Shown here: in pieces, positions 35,701 to 44,885 of the stretch
Position numbering within the stretch: the first letter of the stretch is position 1
Layout: every line of letters begins with the position of its first letter
Assembly: GCA_945860955.1 (NCBI GenBank)
Contig: CAMATH010000032.1
Location: 1 to 64,000, forward strand
Direction: 5' to 3'
Source of the DNA: Planctomicrobium piriforme
GTDB lineage: Bacteria; Planctomycetota; Planctomycetia; Planctomycetales; Planctomycetaceae
DNA length: 64,000 nucleotides
Notes under the pieces: generated by a model
The model's database searches: none
Seen by the model: only the letters and a program-made list of their open reading frames with translations
What the model was told of the DNA's origin: nothing
Made by a program: the position numbers and the translations under genes

Positions 35701-36940
35701 CGGCGGGGATGCGTGTCGCCTGCGTGGTGAGGCCCAGCCCTTTGGTCGCCGGGTTTTCGATTTTGCCGTCCGTTCCGCCAACCGGTCCCATCCGCGAATT
35801 TTGCAAGTAGTCGACGACCACCACATCAAACGGCAGATCGTCACTGGTGATCAGGGCATCTCCCTTTTTGCACTGGAAGATTGACCGCAGACTCTCGGGC
35901 ATCTTGCGGCAAAACGACCGCGAGAAAAACGGGTGAATGGTGTCTTCGAACGGCTCCATCAGGCGCGACTGAGGAATCGCGGTCGTGGTGTCCTTGTCGG
36001 AAGCCGACTGGTCAACGACCGCCAGTTCCACCTCGCGAATGTCCTGCAGGTAATTGACCGTTTCCCCTTCTTTGATGTGCATCTGAGCTTCGTCGGCCGA
36101 GATCCCGACCAGGATCTCACTGAACATCAACAGGCCGATACCACCGTGCAGCAGAACCACTCCTCCCCGCTTGCCGAAAATCAGCCAGCAGCCGACCGCC
36201 AGCACGACGCCCGACATTGCCCCTTGAACAAGCTGCCACAGGATCCGCATGGAGGAATCCCCCAGCGACACGCGGTCGCCCAGCACGAACAGGGTGAGTG
36301 CGATCAGCTCGACAATGCCGCCACCAATCACGCACAGCTTGCGCATGTCGGAACTCAGGGTGTTCTGCATGACTCCCGCGCCGACCAGGCCAATGCCGGC
36401 GGCTGCCAGAATCAGCTTGCACAAGGTCCACGTTTGGGTCCAACTGACAGTCGGCTCGGCCTGCAGGCCCGAACCCGAGCCGCCGAGAATCACCATCGTT
36501 GTGACCAGAATCCCCACCGCCAGGACGGCCAGCCCGCCCAACAGCCGCTTCCCCTTGGCCTGTGCCTTGAATCGCACCGTGTGGGCGGCCACCAGATTCA
36601 CCGCCATGACGGTCCCAATCAGCCAGCCCCCGGGAAACGGAAAAGATCCCTTCAGATCGGGCCACCCAGGGATGAACGGTTTTGGAAAGTTCAAATACTG
36701 GAGCGGCACCCAGGCGATCGCCGTGCGGAAGTAGTCGCGGACAGCGACCCACACATCGACCTTGGTCTGGGCGAGTGTCCCCGCGAACACAATGAAAATC
36801 GCCATCCCCAGCAGGGCCACGGTCAGGCGCAGGGAGGAGAGGGGGAGCAGGATCTTGCGGATCACATGCCAGAAGCCCCCGGTTGTGGCGGCACGAGCCG
36901 GGGCGGGAATCTGCGGGTTCGACTCGATCGTGGCACTCAT
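32783..36940 (-). CDS. ccsBA: Fused ResB-CcsA cytochrome c biogenesis protein
   Basis: This 1385-residue membrane protein joins both halves of System II cytochrome c assembly. The N-terminal part (about 25-480) is ResB/CcsB-like: LRLTVALLGMAIFIVFAGTLAQTKV is the first span and FRKKGTSESLGVYLFN lies in the periplasmic part. The C-terminal ~300 residues are CcsA-like with the tryptophan-rich haem motif WADDSWGRFWGWDPKENGAL and the ensuing WNSLVLHARWGG. It exports and presents haem for attachment to CxxCH proteins. Between the halves, at about 760-1060, sits a long hydrophilic, Ala/Glu-rich region (AAEIASEIENANENVDARLL, KAGASAVASAIEREY). AGGA eight bases before ATG 36940 supports the start. It serves the many haem-type proteins nearby. 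Confidence 0.9.
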   Translation of the reverse strand: MSATIESNPQIPAPARAATTGGFWHVIRKILLPLSSLRLTVALLGMAIFIVFAGTLAQTKVDVWVAVRDYFRTAIAWVPLQYLNFPKPFIPGWPDLKGSFPFPGGWLIGTVMAVNLVAAHTVRFKAQAKGKRLLGGLAVLAVGILVTTMVILGGSGSGLQAEPTVSWTQTWTLCKLILAAAGIGLVGAGVMQNTLSSDMRKLCVIGGGIVELIALTLFVLGDRVSLGDSSMRILWQLVQGAMSGVVLAVGCWLIFGKRGGVVLLHGGIGLLMFSEILVGISADEAQMHIKEGETVNYLQDIREVELAVVDQSASDKDTTTAIPQSRLMEPFEDTIHPFFSRSFCRKMPESLRSIFQCKKGDALITSDDLPFDVVVVDYLQNSRMGPVGGTDGKIENPATKGLGLTTQATRIPAGTGVKSEAVDDTSVYVEFRKKGTSESLGVYLFNMLATRFQDSRARSGWTDAEIRANTPPFLYELSKPQLLELDGKKYDVALRFKRVYKPFSVQLTDVRFDKYIGTNTAKNYSSDVVLTDGGMSVERHIWMNNPLRYGGETFYQSNYMQDPLTGQEATGLQVVTNTGWMIPYVSCMIVAVGMVFQFGLTLFRFLGRSARGRNVESLTDTDFGNRDGRTAEPVLLPTRPGKADWILAGLAVAACVALMIGEGFGKKNSFGDFDLNQAAKIPVVYEGRIKPIDSLARNTLQVISNHDNVPDTGSTKLTAIRWLFDVMSGASDQKDGPPRSEFHKVFRIDNPEMAEFFKLEWRKSHLYSRREIAKQADKFHAEVDRLREKRGNEKEIALRNEVAKAIASEVTKDAVGDIPEAKVAGNSTEIAAEIASEIENANENVDARLLAKLIARVIVRTDVKADAKVIAQEINRVNQRAIAKAGASAVASAIEREYAAAQQNFDAFERKMLDLDRRIRAYTAVEASMAVKQFPSDPDTELIEAFRAQAPRVRAMVESNEQKLMKGMPPLAVPMVVSDGKQDGVEWKPLVTATERDYILAKILKQQDPSRAVALWNEILTSYAEEKPLEFNRAVRSYLDLIADTPPAEYQPAKTGFEASYNSVAPFKIAWTLYLLAGIATLIGWLLAVAGVGRPVQWATFIGLLVIFVLHTAALMGRMYISGRPPVTNLYSSAVFIGWGAVVAGLVLEWIFRMGIGNAVASVAGFITLYISFTLAGDGDTFTVMQAVLDTQFWLATHVVTIALGYTATFVAGTLGTLYVFHGVLTPFSTPKTRATLTSMTYGTLCCAIILSFVGTVLGGLWADDSWGRFWGWDPKENGALMIVLWNSLVLHARWGGMVKDRGLAALAIGGNIMTAWSWFGVNELGVGLHAYGFREGTVMWLGLYALINVIFIGLASLPTAWWWSYTAGIRPLGSLSRTPAGAKA

Positions 36941-36959
36941 CGGTGAAATCCTGATTCGC

Positions 36960-38150
36960 TTACGGAAACTGAACGGATTGAACGAACGCTTCGAAGTTCT
37001 GCCGTTCGCGCGCCGCCAGGGGACTGTTCCCCTGCATTTTGAGGAAGTACTGTCGATCCGGGGTGGGGACAACCACCCCCAAAATCGTTTCGGGATTCTC
37101 GGTCCCTTCGGGAGCGGCGAGGACCACGTAGGAACCGGTCGCTGAGCCCATCTTGATCTCTTGAATCGTCTTCCGCAGTTCGGCGGCATCCAACGGCGGA
37201 AGTTTGACCTGCCCCCGCCAACGATTGACGTTGTCGACCAGGTTTCCTCCCGCGACTGTGACCGTGATCGTCACGAGCTGGTCGCCATCCTTCACCTTCC
37301 AGGCGGCGATTCGAAACTGGTTCAACTCCGCCGGTGCCCAGGTGTCAGTCACCTTGTACTGAAACGGCAGCTTCGGAGATCCCTGAGCCGGTCGCTCCTG
37401 ACCCGCCGACGCCATCGGGGGCCGTGTCAGTGGCCCCTCACTTTCCTGGGTCCAGCCCACCAGATTCACGACCCACGCCGTCAGATCATCTTCCAGTTTG
37501 ATCGTCTCGGAGTTCTTGAAGAACCCCTCGGCTCCGAACCGGGGCAGCTTCAATTGCCCGCGCCAGCGGTTGACATTCATCAACAGATAGGCCGCCGGGT
37601 CGGTCGATGGTGTCACGAGCGCAGACACGGTCATTTCCAGCGGCTTCCCGTCGGCGGGAATCGACACAGTGGCGAATCGTCCTTTTCCTTCGGGATTCTG
37701 CGCCGGTTCCCAGCCCGGAGGGAGATCCCAGTTCGGCTGGTCATTTTCAAACCGGACCGTGCGAACCAACTCGCCAAACGGTTTGACCACACTCTCGGTC
37801 GCCGCGATCGGCCCCTGCACTTTGAAAAACCAAGTCCGCTCCCCCTGACTCACAATCGCCCCGAGAATACGGTCGGTCGGCGGATCGGTTCGTTCGGCGG
37901 GACGTGCCGGCTGCGATTGCATTCCTCCCATCCCATGCATCGGCTCTGGCTCCGGGAGTGGGGCACGCACCGGTGCGGGGGGTTTGTCGACTGAGTAGTG
38001 CCGAATTGGCTCTTGTTCATCGCAACCGCAGATTCCGGCCAGCAGCACCAGGAACGCCATAAAGGCCGGCAGCCGGACGATGCTCGCGCCTGTCCACCGG
38101 CGGTCGGGGGGCGCATCGACCGCAGTTCGCATTTGAGGTTCTGACACCAT
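36960..38150 (-). CDS. Lipoprotein with two similar domains, upstream of ResB-CcsA gene
   Basis: The 396-residue protein has a lipoprotein signal (FMAFLVLLAGICGC). A Met/Pro-rich linker (PEPMHGMGGMQ) follows. The rest contains two copies of one module. NVNRWRGQLKLPRFGAE and NVNRWRGQVKLPPLDAA mark the shared NVNRWRGQ-x-KLP box, each followed by a helix and a beta strand. SQGERTWFFKVQGP and PTPDRQYFLKMQGN form another matching pair. No family with known function was recognised. It ends 19 bases before ATG of the ResB-CcsA gene on the same strand and is probably co-transcribed with it, so a periplasmic role in cytochrome assembly or maturation is possible. ATG 38150 has a GGAAAAG box. Confidence 0.75.
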   Translation of the reverse strand: MVSEPQMRTAVDAPPDRRWTGASIVRLPAFMAFLVLLAGICGCDEQEPIRHYSVDKPPAPVRAPLPEPEPMHGMGGMQSQPARPAERTDPPTDRILGAIVSQGERTWFFKVQGPIAATESVVKPFGELVRTVRFENDQPNWDLPPGWEPAQNPEGKGRFATVSIPADGKPLEMTVSALVTPSTDPAAYLLMNVNRWRGQLKLPRFGAEGFFKNSETIKLEDDLTAWVVNLVGWTQESEGPLTRPPMASAGQERPAQGSPKLPFQYKVTDTWAPAELNQFRIAAWKVKDGDQLVTITVTVAGGNLVDNVNRWRGQVKLPPLDAAELRKTIQEIKMGSATGSYVVLAAPEGTENPETILGVVVPTPDRQYFLKMQGNSPLAARERQNFEAFVQSVQFP

Positions 38151-38494
38151 GGAGTCTTTTCCAAACCCGACGGGGTGCTGTCGGGCGGTTGCCGGCGAAT
38201 CGGGCTGGCGGTTGCGGGGAGGGAACACAGACCCCGGGTCACTGCGAGGTCAATGCCGCCAGCAGTCGATCGCGGGGGGGAGGTTGGTCAATCAACCGGA
38301 ATTATAGTTCCCCCGACTCCAGAAAGTACACGTCTGGGCACGCAAACTGCGTACTGGGGAATCGGACTTGGCGAAATCCGCCTAGACCGCTACAAACCGG
38401 CAATCCTGGCAATGTCCGCAGGATGCGGTGTTGTAATCGTTACGCAACGGCGTGGCGAAACCTACAAAACTACAGGCAGGGAGGCCTGACAAGG
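38151..38494. other. Divergent intergenic region
   Basis: This 344-base gap lies between the lipoprotein and the thioredoxin-protease gene, which point away from each other. It should hold both promoters. No gene or clear hairpin was seen. Confidence 0.4.
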
Positions 38495-40261
38495 ATGCTC
38501 ACGCTCCCCGTTCTGCTCGTTGCGAGTGTCCTGGGCGGTTCCGCCGCCCCGGACCTCGACAACGGCGTACTCGACTTCACGGCCAAATGGTGTGGTCCGT
38601 GCCAGGAGATGAGTCCCATCGTCTCCCGGCTGGAGCGCGCCGGGCTCCCGATCTATAAGGTCGATTTCGACCAGAATCAGAAGCTGGCTAAGAAATACGG
38701 GGTCACGCGAATTCCCACGTTCATCCTCGTGGTGAATGGCAAGGTGGTGAAACAACTGACCGGGCCGCAGTCGGAAATGACGCTGCGGCAGATGTGTCAA
38801 CAGGTTCCCGCCCCCGACACTCGTGACGTCAGCACCCGCGACGCCGAAATGGCGGCGGTGCCGCGGAAGACCGTCCCGCGACCCAACGAAGAAGCCAAGC
38901 CGGGGGCCGTCGCAGCTCCCCGGGGTCAATCGCCGGAAAAGCCAAAATCGGTCGGACCACTGGTCACCAACCAGCCCTTTCCCGCGACAGTGCGAATTCG
39001 TGTGAAAGACGCATCGGGCGACGACGTGGGAACCGGGACCGTCATTTACAACGGCGACGAACAGGCACTGATACTCACGTGTGGACATCTCTTCAAACAC
39101 TGGGACGACAAAACCAGTCGGTTGATGGTTGAGGTCTTTGAAAAGGGATCGGGGCGGGTTGTCGCGGCGAAAAAGATTGCGGCGGACCTGGATGGCGACG
39201 TGGCATTGATCTCGATTCCGACGGATAAGCCGTTGCCATGTTGCCCGCTCGCCGCTCGGGGAACAAAGCCACCCAAGAGTTCCCCACTGGTCAGTGTGGG
39301 CTGCAACGGCGGTCAACCTCCGACCCTCGAACAGCACAAGGTGCTCGCTCTCAACCGCTACAAGGGACCAGACAACCTGGAATGCACAGGGATTCCCGTC
39401 CGGGGTCGGTCGGGTGGGGGATTGTTCAATCAGGCGGGGGAAGTGGTGGGGGTCTGTATGGCGGAAGATCCCAATTACAAAGACGGGATGTACGCAGGAC
39501 TGGAGCCGGTATATCGATTGTTGGCACGGGCTCAATTGGGACACCTGTTTGAAGGGGCCACCGCTGGCGCTGAGTCGGGTGAGATCGCCGACTTGGGAAG
39601 TTCCGCCGACGGTGCGGAAGAGGAGTCCCTCGACGGCGGCCCGGCTGGACAACGGAACGAAGACGACTCGCCGCTGGCAATCGACGAAGAAGAGGATGAA
39701 GACGATCCTGCGGCTGAGCCTGTTTCAAAACGGCGAGAGCCCAAAGGGGGAAGCCGGGGAAAAGGTGTCGTGACCGCGAATATCGATCGTGGTTCGGGCG
39801 AGAGCGCCCCAGGGAGCGCAACGACCCACACGATGCTGCGGAAGGCGCTGGCACAGGCACGCAAAGGGGACATTGTCTGTCTGATTCCTGAGGAAGATGG
39901 CGAAGCCGCCGTTGGAACCGTGCTGGTGATTCATGAACCGGGGGAAGATCTCCGCCGAACGCTGGCTGGCGGACCCGACGGCGGGGCGATTCGATCGGCC
40001 AGTTTCCGCGGCCTGCCCCCCGCCGACGTGCGGGCGCAGATGAAACGTCCGTCGAAATCCAGCACCCGATCTCGGGAACATGAGCCGGAGGTTGAAATGG
40101 CCTCCCCTCCATCGGAATGGGAGGACTCAGAAACAGAAACAGTGGCACCACCACGCGGTGGCGCGCGTCGGTCACTCGGACGGGCGGAAGAACTCGAAGC
40201 ATCCGACCGCTCGAGCGGCGGCTTCCGCCGAGGCCGACCGATGTCGCTCCGCGGCAATTGA
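38495..40261 (+). CDS. Exported thioredoxin-trypsin-like protease fusion
   Basis: The 588-residue protein has a signal peptide (LTLPVLLVASVLGGSAAP), then a thioredoxin domain (about 20-110) with TAKWCGPCQEMSP and the cis-Pro segment GVTRIPTFILVV. A Pro/Arg linker precedes a chymotrypsin-like serine protease domain (about 155-345): CGHLFKH has the His, DGDVALISIP the Asp and GRSGGGLFNQAGEVVGV the Ser. The last ~240 residues are acidic then basic and low in complexity (DEEEDEDDPAAEP, RGGARRSLGRAEELEASDR). This order of a redox and a protease domain is unusual and suggests envelope protein quality control. GGGAGG lies 12 bases before ATG 38495. Confidence 0.85.
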   Translation: MLTLPVLLVASVLGGSAAPDLDNGVLDFTAKWCGPCQEMSPIVSRLERAGLPIYKVDFDQNQKLAKKYGVTRIPTFILVVNGKVVKQLTGPQSEMTLRQMCQQVPAPDTRDVSTRDAEMAAVPRKTVPRPNEEAKPGAVAAPRGQSPEKPKSVGPLVTNQPFPATVRIRVKDASGDDVGTGTVIYNGDEQALILTCGHLFKHWDDKTSRLMVEVFEKGSGRVVAAKKIAADLDGDVALISIPTDKPLPCCPLAARGTKPPKSSPLVSVGCNGGQPPTLEQHKVLALNRYKGPDNLECTGIPVRGRSGGGLFNQAGEVVGVCMAEDPNYKDGMYAGLEPVYRLLARAQLGHLFEGATAGAESGEIADLGSSADGAEEESLDGGPAGQRNEDDSPLAIDEEEDEDDPAAEPVSKRREPKGGSRGKGVVTANIDRGSGESAPGSATTHTMLRKALAQARKGDIVCLIPEEDGEAAVGTVLVIHEPGEDLRRTLAGGPDGGAIRSASFRGLPPADVRAQMKRPSKSSTRSREHEPEVEMASPPSEWEDSETETVAPPRGGARRSLGRAEELEASDRSSGGFRRGRPMSLRGN

Positions 40262-41078
40262 GACTCGCTCCGTAGCTTGGATTTTGATCCACGCGAGCCA
40301 AACCAAACGGATACGGTTTGGAATACCCGTGTGCGGCTGCGCCGCGGTTCGTTTCCGATACGAAGGCTCAACGACCTGTCTCCTCCGCTGGCTGTCCCCC
40401 ACAAAACCCGGCGGCGCCATTTGGGCGAACGACCGGTCGGAATCGGCGAGCGGATTGGTTCGGACTGGATGGCCCGCTCCAGGGTGACCAGGGAGTCCTG
40501 GCACGCCAGCATCGCCTTCCGTTTTTCGTTCAGCGCGATCGCCACGGCTCGCACGTCGGTATTCTCTCGGGAGAGCCTCGCGGACCTTGCGATCCTCTTC
40601 CAGAATTTTCGCCTCAAATTCGTCTAATTTCTGATCGCGTTCCGATCGCGACTTGCGACATGCGCCCGCGGCGTCGTAGGAACGCCGTCCGCCACATTGT
40701 CGCGACGACGCTCCTGCGGCGTCGCGCCCGTCGGCGCAGCCGGCGGTTAGGTCGGTAAACGTGACCCGGTGTGTTTCTCAAGCGTCGCTAAAGATCGAAC
40801 CATTAGGCAGATGCTTGAAGGGCCAGGTTTCCACCCGCATTGTTCCGAACGCGGCGTACTGATCATCATGCGCCTCGGTTGTCGCCGAACGCGGGTAAAC
40901 TGCGGTTTTGAAGCAACCAGAACTGACAGACACGGAGGTTGAATGGCAAACGTGGCGATGTCCCTTGATTTGTCGTTTCCATAATGAGGGGGGATTGCAT
41001 TGACAATCGCACATCTGTATTCTTCCCGTTATCAGGAAAGAAGTTTTCGCTTCTTTTTCGAATTTGAGGATCGACCCG
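40262..41078. other. Long intergenic region with a possible gene remnant
   Basis: This 817-base gap has no intact gene. On the minus strand at about 40450-40660, two overlapping frames give pieces that together look like one decayed helical protein: LDEFEAKILEEDRKVREAL in one, then TDVRAVAIALNEKRKAML and LACQDSLVTLERAI in the other. A short T-rich run precedes the next gene. Near 40262 the bases GTAGCTTGGATTTTGATCC resemble the palindromic repeat seen at 29941. Confidence 0.35.
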
Positions 41079-43220
41079 ATGACGCGTGCGCTGTGTACTG
41101 CTGGTGTCCTCTGTTTTCTCGGTGCGTTCGCCGCCACGACAGGAGCGGGCGAACACGACTTGGACCGTCTCATTGCCGAGGCACATCAACCCGGTGCCGA
41201 CGGGGCGCTCCAGCCGATGCCGGTCGTTGGCGACGCGGTGTTTCTGCGACGGGTCTACGTCGATCTCATCGGGCGGATTCCCACCGCGGACGAAGTTCGG
41301 GAATTCGGCACATGGCCTGCGGGCGATCGGCGGGCGAAGCTGATCGATCAGTTGTTGCAGGACGAGCGGTTCGCCGACCGCTGGACGATTTTCTATTCCG
41401 ATATGCTGCGGTTACGATCGCAGGCGGCAGGAGGCGCGGCCTTGATCGCCTACGTGCACGAGGCGCTGAAAAATGGCCTGCCGTATGACGAGATGTGTCG
41501 CCGTCTGATCTATTCCAACGGCAAAGCGGGCAAAGTTCCCGAAGCGGGGTTCATTCTCGGAGATGACGCTGACCCGCTGGCGATGGCCAGTATCACATCG
41601 CAGGTATTTCTCGGTGTGCGGATCGGCTGTGCCCAGTGTCACGACCATCCGTTCGACGTCTGGACCCGTCGTGATTTCTACGACTTGGCGGCGTTTTTTG
41701 GCAAAACCCGCCGCTTCGAGAGTCAGTTGACCCGCGTGATTTATGCGACCGAGACCAGTCAGACCAGCATCCTCTGGCCACCCGAAGGAGCCCCCGGTTC
41801 CGATGCGCGCAAGCCGCTGGAACCACGGTTTCCGTTTCCGGGCACGACGGGTGACGCCGATCCCGAATTCGTGAAGCGGCGTGAAGCTTTGCGTGCCGAG
41901 CGGCAGACGGCTTTGGCGGCCGCCGACACCGGCCCCACGCTCGACGACCTGCTCGATTCGAGTTCGGAAAAAGTGGCGAAGGCGACCACCGGGGAATTGA
42001 TCAAGGAGCAGGCGACCGCCGAAGCGAAAAGCGAAATCCGCAAGATCGACGTGCAAAAGGGGCTATACCAGCCGAGTGAATTGCGGGAACAGCTCGCCGT
42101 CGCCGTGACCGACCCGCGGAACCTGTATTTTTCGCGCGCACTTGTGAACCGCGTTTGGAAAACGCTGGTGGGGCGCGGCTTTGTGGAACCGGTGGACGAT
42201 TTTCGCCAGGACAACGCGGCGGCGCTGCCAGCGGCGCTCGATTATCTGGCGGGGGAGTTCGTCGCCTGTGATTACGATCTGCGGAGTCTGGTCCGATTGA
42301 TTGTGAACAGCGAAGCGTATCAGCGGGGACATGCGCCGGCCGATTCCAGTGAGGCGGTTCGCGTCGAGATGGAGACGAATCTGCTGGCGACGCCGGTTCG
42401 CCGGATGCAGTCGGAAGCGTTGTACGACAGCATTGTCACCGCAGGACATTTGTTTGAGCCGAAACATAGCCCTGGACGCAATGTGAAGACCATTCGCACG
42501 ACCATGCTGGTTCCGGTGAAGGGGGGAGGCGAGGGGACCGCGATCCGGCCCAACGATCTGGCGAAAGGGAAGGGAGCGGCGATGCCTGCGATGGCTCTCG
42601 GGGCTGGCGGAGATCCTGCCGAGGGGGCGGGTTACGCCCTGGAAGCCGCGATCGAACTTGACTTCACCGCGCTGCTCAAAGACCAGGGGGACGACGAAGT
42701 CGAAATCGACGAGATGCGAGCGATGTCGCAAGAGGAGCTGGAAGCGCAGCGGATGATGCAGATGCGCATGGCCCGCAGCTCGCTCAATTACGAAGAACAG
42801 GTACTCGAGCGGCAGGTCGATGACAATCCGGTGTTCAGCACGGCGATGCGGATGCAGTCCCCCGCTCCTGAAGGGCATTTTCTGCGGGTGTTCGGTCAGC
42901 CGAACCGTTCGGACCTGGGGGATCTCCGCGACGACGCCGCTTCGATGCGGCAGGCCTTGATGATGTTGAACGGTCGCGTCACGCACGAAGCCTCGCGCGT
43001 CGGCGATCTGGAGCCGGTCCATGCGCTGTTGGTGGGTCGGTCGGCCAATCTCGACGAGGCGATCCAACTCGTCTATCTGGAAATCCTCACGCGAGCCCCT
43101 TCAAAAGAAGAACTCACGGATGCCAAAGAAATCCTGAACTCCAGCCCCAACCCAACCGACGGCATGGCCGACTTGCGCTGGATCCTGCTCAACTGCAACG
43201 AATTCCGCTTCCTCCCGTAA
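41079..43220 (+). CDS. Planctomycete DUF1549/DUF1553 protein
   Basis: The 713-residue exported protein has a signal peptide (about 1-22, ending ATTGAGE). DUF1549 (about 40-220) shows FLRRVYVDLIGRIPTADEV, DERFADRWTIFYSDMLR and the CAQCHDHPFDVWTRRDFYD motif. An Ala/Glu-rich linker follows, then DUF1553 (about 340-700): NLYFSRALVNRVWKTLVGRGFVEPVDDF and SEALYDSIVTAG. The insertion at about 510-590 is Met/Glu-rich (MSQEELEAQRMMQMRMAR). The GAGGAT box eight bases before ATG 41079 supports the start. It precedes a DUF1501 gene by 41 bases, the standard planctomycete pair. Function is unknown. Confidence 0.9.
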   Translation: MTRALCTAGVLCFLGAFAATTGAGEHDLDRLIAEAHQPGADGALQPMPVVGDAVFLRRVYVDLIGRIPTADEVREFGTWPAGDRRAKLIDQLLQDERFADRWTIFYSDMLRLRSQAAGGAALIAYVHEALKNGLPYDEMCRRLIYSNGKAGKVPEAGFILGDDADPLAMASITSQVFLGVRIGCAQCHDHPFDVWTRRDFYDLAAFFGKTRRFESQLTRVIYATETSQTSILWPPEGAPGSDARKPLEPRFPFPGTTGDADPEFVKRREALRAERQTALAAADTGPTLDDLLDSSSEKVAKATTGELIKEQATAEAKSEIRKIDVQKGLYQPSELREQLAVAVTDPRNLYFSRALVNRVWKTLVGRGFVEPVDDFRQDNAAALPAALDYLAGEFVACDYDLRSLVRLIVNSEAYQRGHAPADSSEAVRVEMETNLLATPVRRMQSEALYDSIVTAGHLFEPKHSPGRNVKTIRTTMLVPVKGGGEGTAIRPNDLAKGKGAAMPAMALGAGGDPAEGAGYALEAAIELDFTALLKDQGDDEVEIDEMRAMSQEELEAQRMMQMRMARSSLNYEEQVLERQVDDNPVFSTAMRMQSPAPEGHFLRVFGQPNRSDLGDLRDDAASMRQALMMLNGRVTHEASRVGDLEPVHALLVGRSANLDEAIQLVYLEILTRAPSKEELTDAKEILNSSPNPTDGMADLRWILLNCNEFRFLP

Positions 43221-43261
43221 CCCCGTCGTCCCGCAGACCAAATTTCATCCTTCATCCTTCC

Positions 43262-44521
43262 ATGCCAAACACACTCGTTGACGGTCGTTTGAATCGCCGC
43301 TCGCTGCTCGCCGGTGGGGGCGCGACGTTTTTGGGGATGAGTGTTCGCGGCTTGCTCGCGGGACAGGGGAAAGATCACGCGGCACAGGCCGAGCATGTGA
43401 TTCTGTTCTGGAATGGCGGTGGCATGTCGCACATCGACACTTGGGATCCCAAACCCGGGCGACCCACGGGGGGCGAATTCGACGCGATTTCCACCAATGC
43501 CGACGGCGTGCGGATTTCGGAGATCTTTCCGCAACTCGCGACTCAGATGAAGCATTGTGCGCTCGTTCGTTCGATCGCCGGCACGCAGGGGGATCACGGT
43601 CGGGCGACGCATCAGTTGCAGACCAGTTACCTACCGTTCCCGAACCTGGTCTACCCGGGGATTGGCTCGGTGGTCGCGCACGAGTTGCCCAATTTGGGGG
43701 ATCTTCCCGCGTACATCAGCATCAGCGGTCAGGCACCGCGGGCCGGCTATCTGGGGCAGAAGTGCGAGGCGTATTTCGTGCCTGGTCCGGGGGATAAGGA
43801 TCCCTACCTCGCGTTTCCCGAGGGGATCGCCGAATTCCGTGGCAACAAGCGGCTCGAAGTCCTGGCGAAATTCAACAAGCGGTTCAACGGCAACAGCACC
43901 GACGAGCGGTTGAAGGCGACGCAAACCTCCATCGATGAGGCGGTGGATTTGATGCGCAGCCCCGCGCTCGAGGCGTTCGAATTCAAGAACGTCAAACCCG
44001 AGACGCTGGCGCGCTACGGCAATAATCCGTTCGGCCGGGGAGCCCTGCTGGCGAAACGGCTGGTTGAAAAGGGGGTTCGATTCGTGCAGATCAACCGGGG
44101 AGGTTACGACACGCATCAGCAGAACTTCCCGGCGATGCGCGATCATGGCGAGATCATGGATCCGGCGCTGGCGTCGCTGGTTTCGGATCTCGCCGAGTCG
44201 GGCCTGCTCAAGAAGACGCTGGTCATCATGCTGAGTGAGTTTGGACGGACGCCAAAGATCAACAAGGATTCCGGCAGAGATCACTGGGCGTCGGTTTTCA
44301 GTTGCTTCCTGGCGGGTGGGGGGATTCGAGGCGGCACGGTGATCGGGTCATCTGATGAGGATGGCGCGATGCCCGCCGACCGCCCGGTGCAGGTTCCCGA
44401 AATTCACGCCTCGATCTGCCACGCTTTGGGGATCAATCCGAATAAAGAAGTGATGACCCCGTTGTCGCGCCCGATGAAGCTCGTCGACAACGGCGCTCCG
44501 GTGATGGAGTTGTTCGCGTAA
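43262..44521 (+). CDS. DUF1501 protein
   Basis: The 419-residue protein belongs to the DUF1501 family, which has an alkaline-phosphatase/sulfatase-like fold. It starts with a Tat-like N-terminus (NRRSLLAGGGATFLGM), then VILFWNGGGMSHIDTWDPKPG with the metal-site-like residues, GDHGRATHQLQTSYL, GGYDTHQQNFPAM, and VIMLSEFGRTPKINKDSGRDHW in the C-terminal half. These match the family's conserved Asp and His positions. It follows the DUF1549/DUF1553 gene by 41 bases and is probably co-transcribed with it. A strong terminator ends the unit at 44597-44632. Enzymatic activity has not been shown for the family as far as I know. Confidence 0.92.
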   Translation: MPNTLVDGRLNRRSLLAGGGATFLGMSVRGLLAGQGKDHAAQAEHVILFWNGGGMSHIDTWDPKPGRPTGGEFDAISTNADGVRISEIFPQLATQMKHCALVRSIAGTQGDHGRATHQLQTSYLPFPNLVYPGIGSVVAHELPNLGDLPAYISISGQAPRAGYLGQKCEAYFVPGPGDKDPYLAFPEGIAEFRGNKRLEVLAKFNKRFNGNSTDERLKATQTSIDEAVDLMRSPALEAFEFKNVKPETLARYGNNPFGRGALLAKRLVEKGVRFVQINRGGYDTHQQNFPAMRDHGEIMDPALASLVSDLAESGLLKKTLVIMLSEFGRTPKINKDSGRDHWASVFSCFLAGGGIRGGTVIGSSDEDGAMPADRPVQVPEIHASICHALGINPNKEVMTPLSRPMKLVDNGAPVMELFA

Positions 44522-44596
44522 TTTGTCAGCGGAGAGATCTTGCCGACAGGAATTCGCACTGTATTCCGGTTGCAATGGTGTGTCTGCCAATAGAAC

Positions 44597-44632
44597 CGGT
44601 CGTGTGGATTGAGTTCCACACGACCGTTTTTT
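44597..44632 (+). terminator. Intrinsic terminator of the DUF1549/DUF1501 pair
   Basis: CGGTCGTGTGGA (44597-44608) pairs with TCCACACGACCG (44615-44626) around a six-base loop and is followed by six T. The rest of the gap 44522-44885 shows no gene. Confidence 0.95.
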
Positions 44633-44885
44633 GACTATCAGCCAGCGGCCAAAGGGTGAGCGACGCGATTCGACGGCAGCTCGCGACGACGCCACTTTCA
44701 GGCGGCCAGCTTCCGATGCCGACGTCGTGCGGCGAAACCGATCGGCAGGTGTTCGGCTTCCGTGTGAAAGTTAGTGTGTCGCAGACGCACAATCATGCTC
44801 AATTCCACAGGGTTGGGTTGGAACGAAAATGACGACCTTGACGCGAATTACGCACCCTGAGGAGCCAATGCAATCATGCGGAGGG

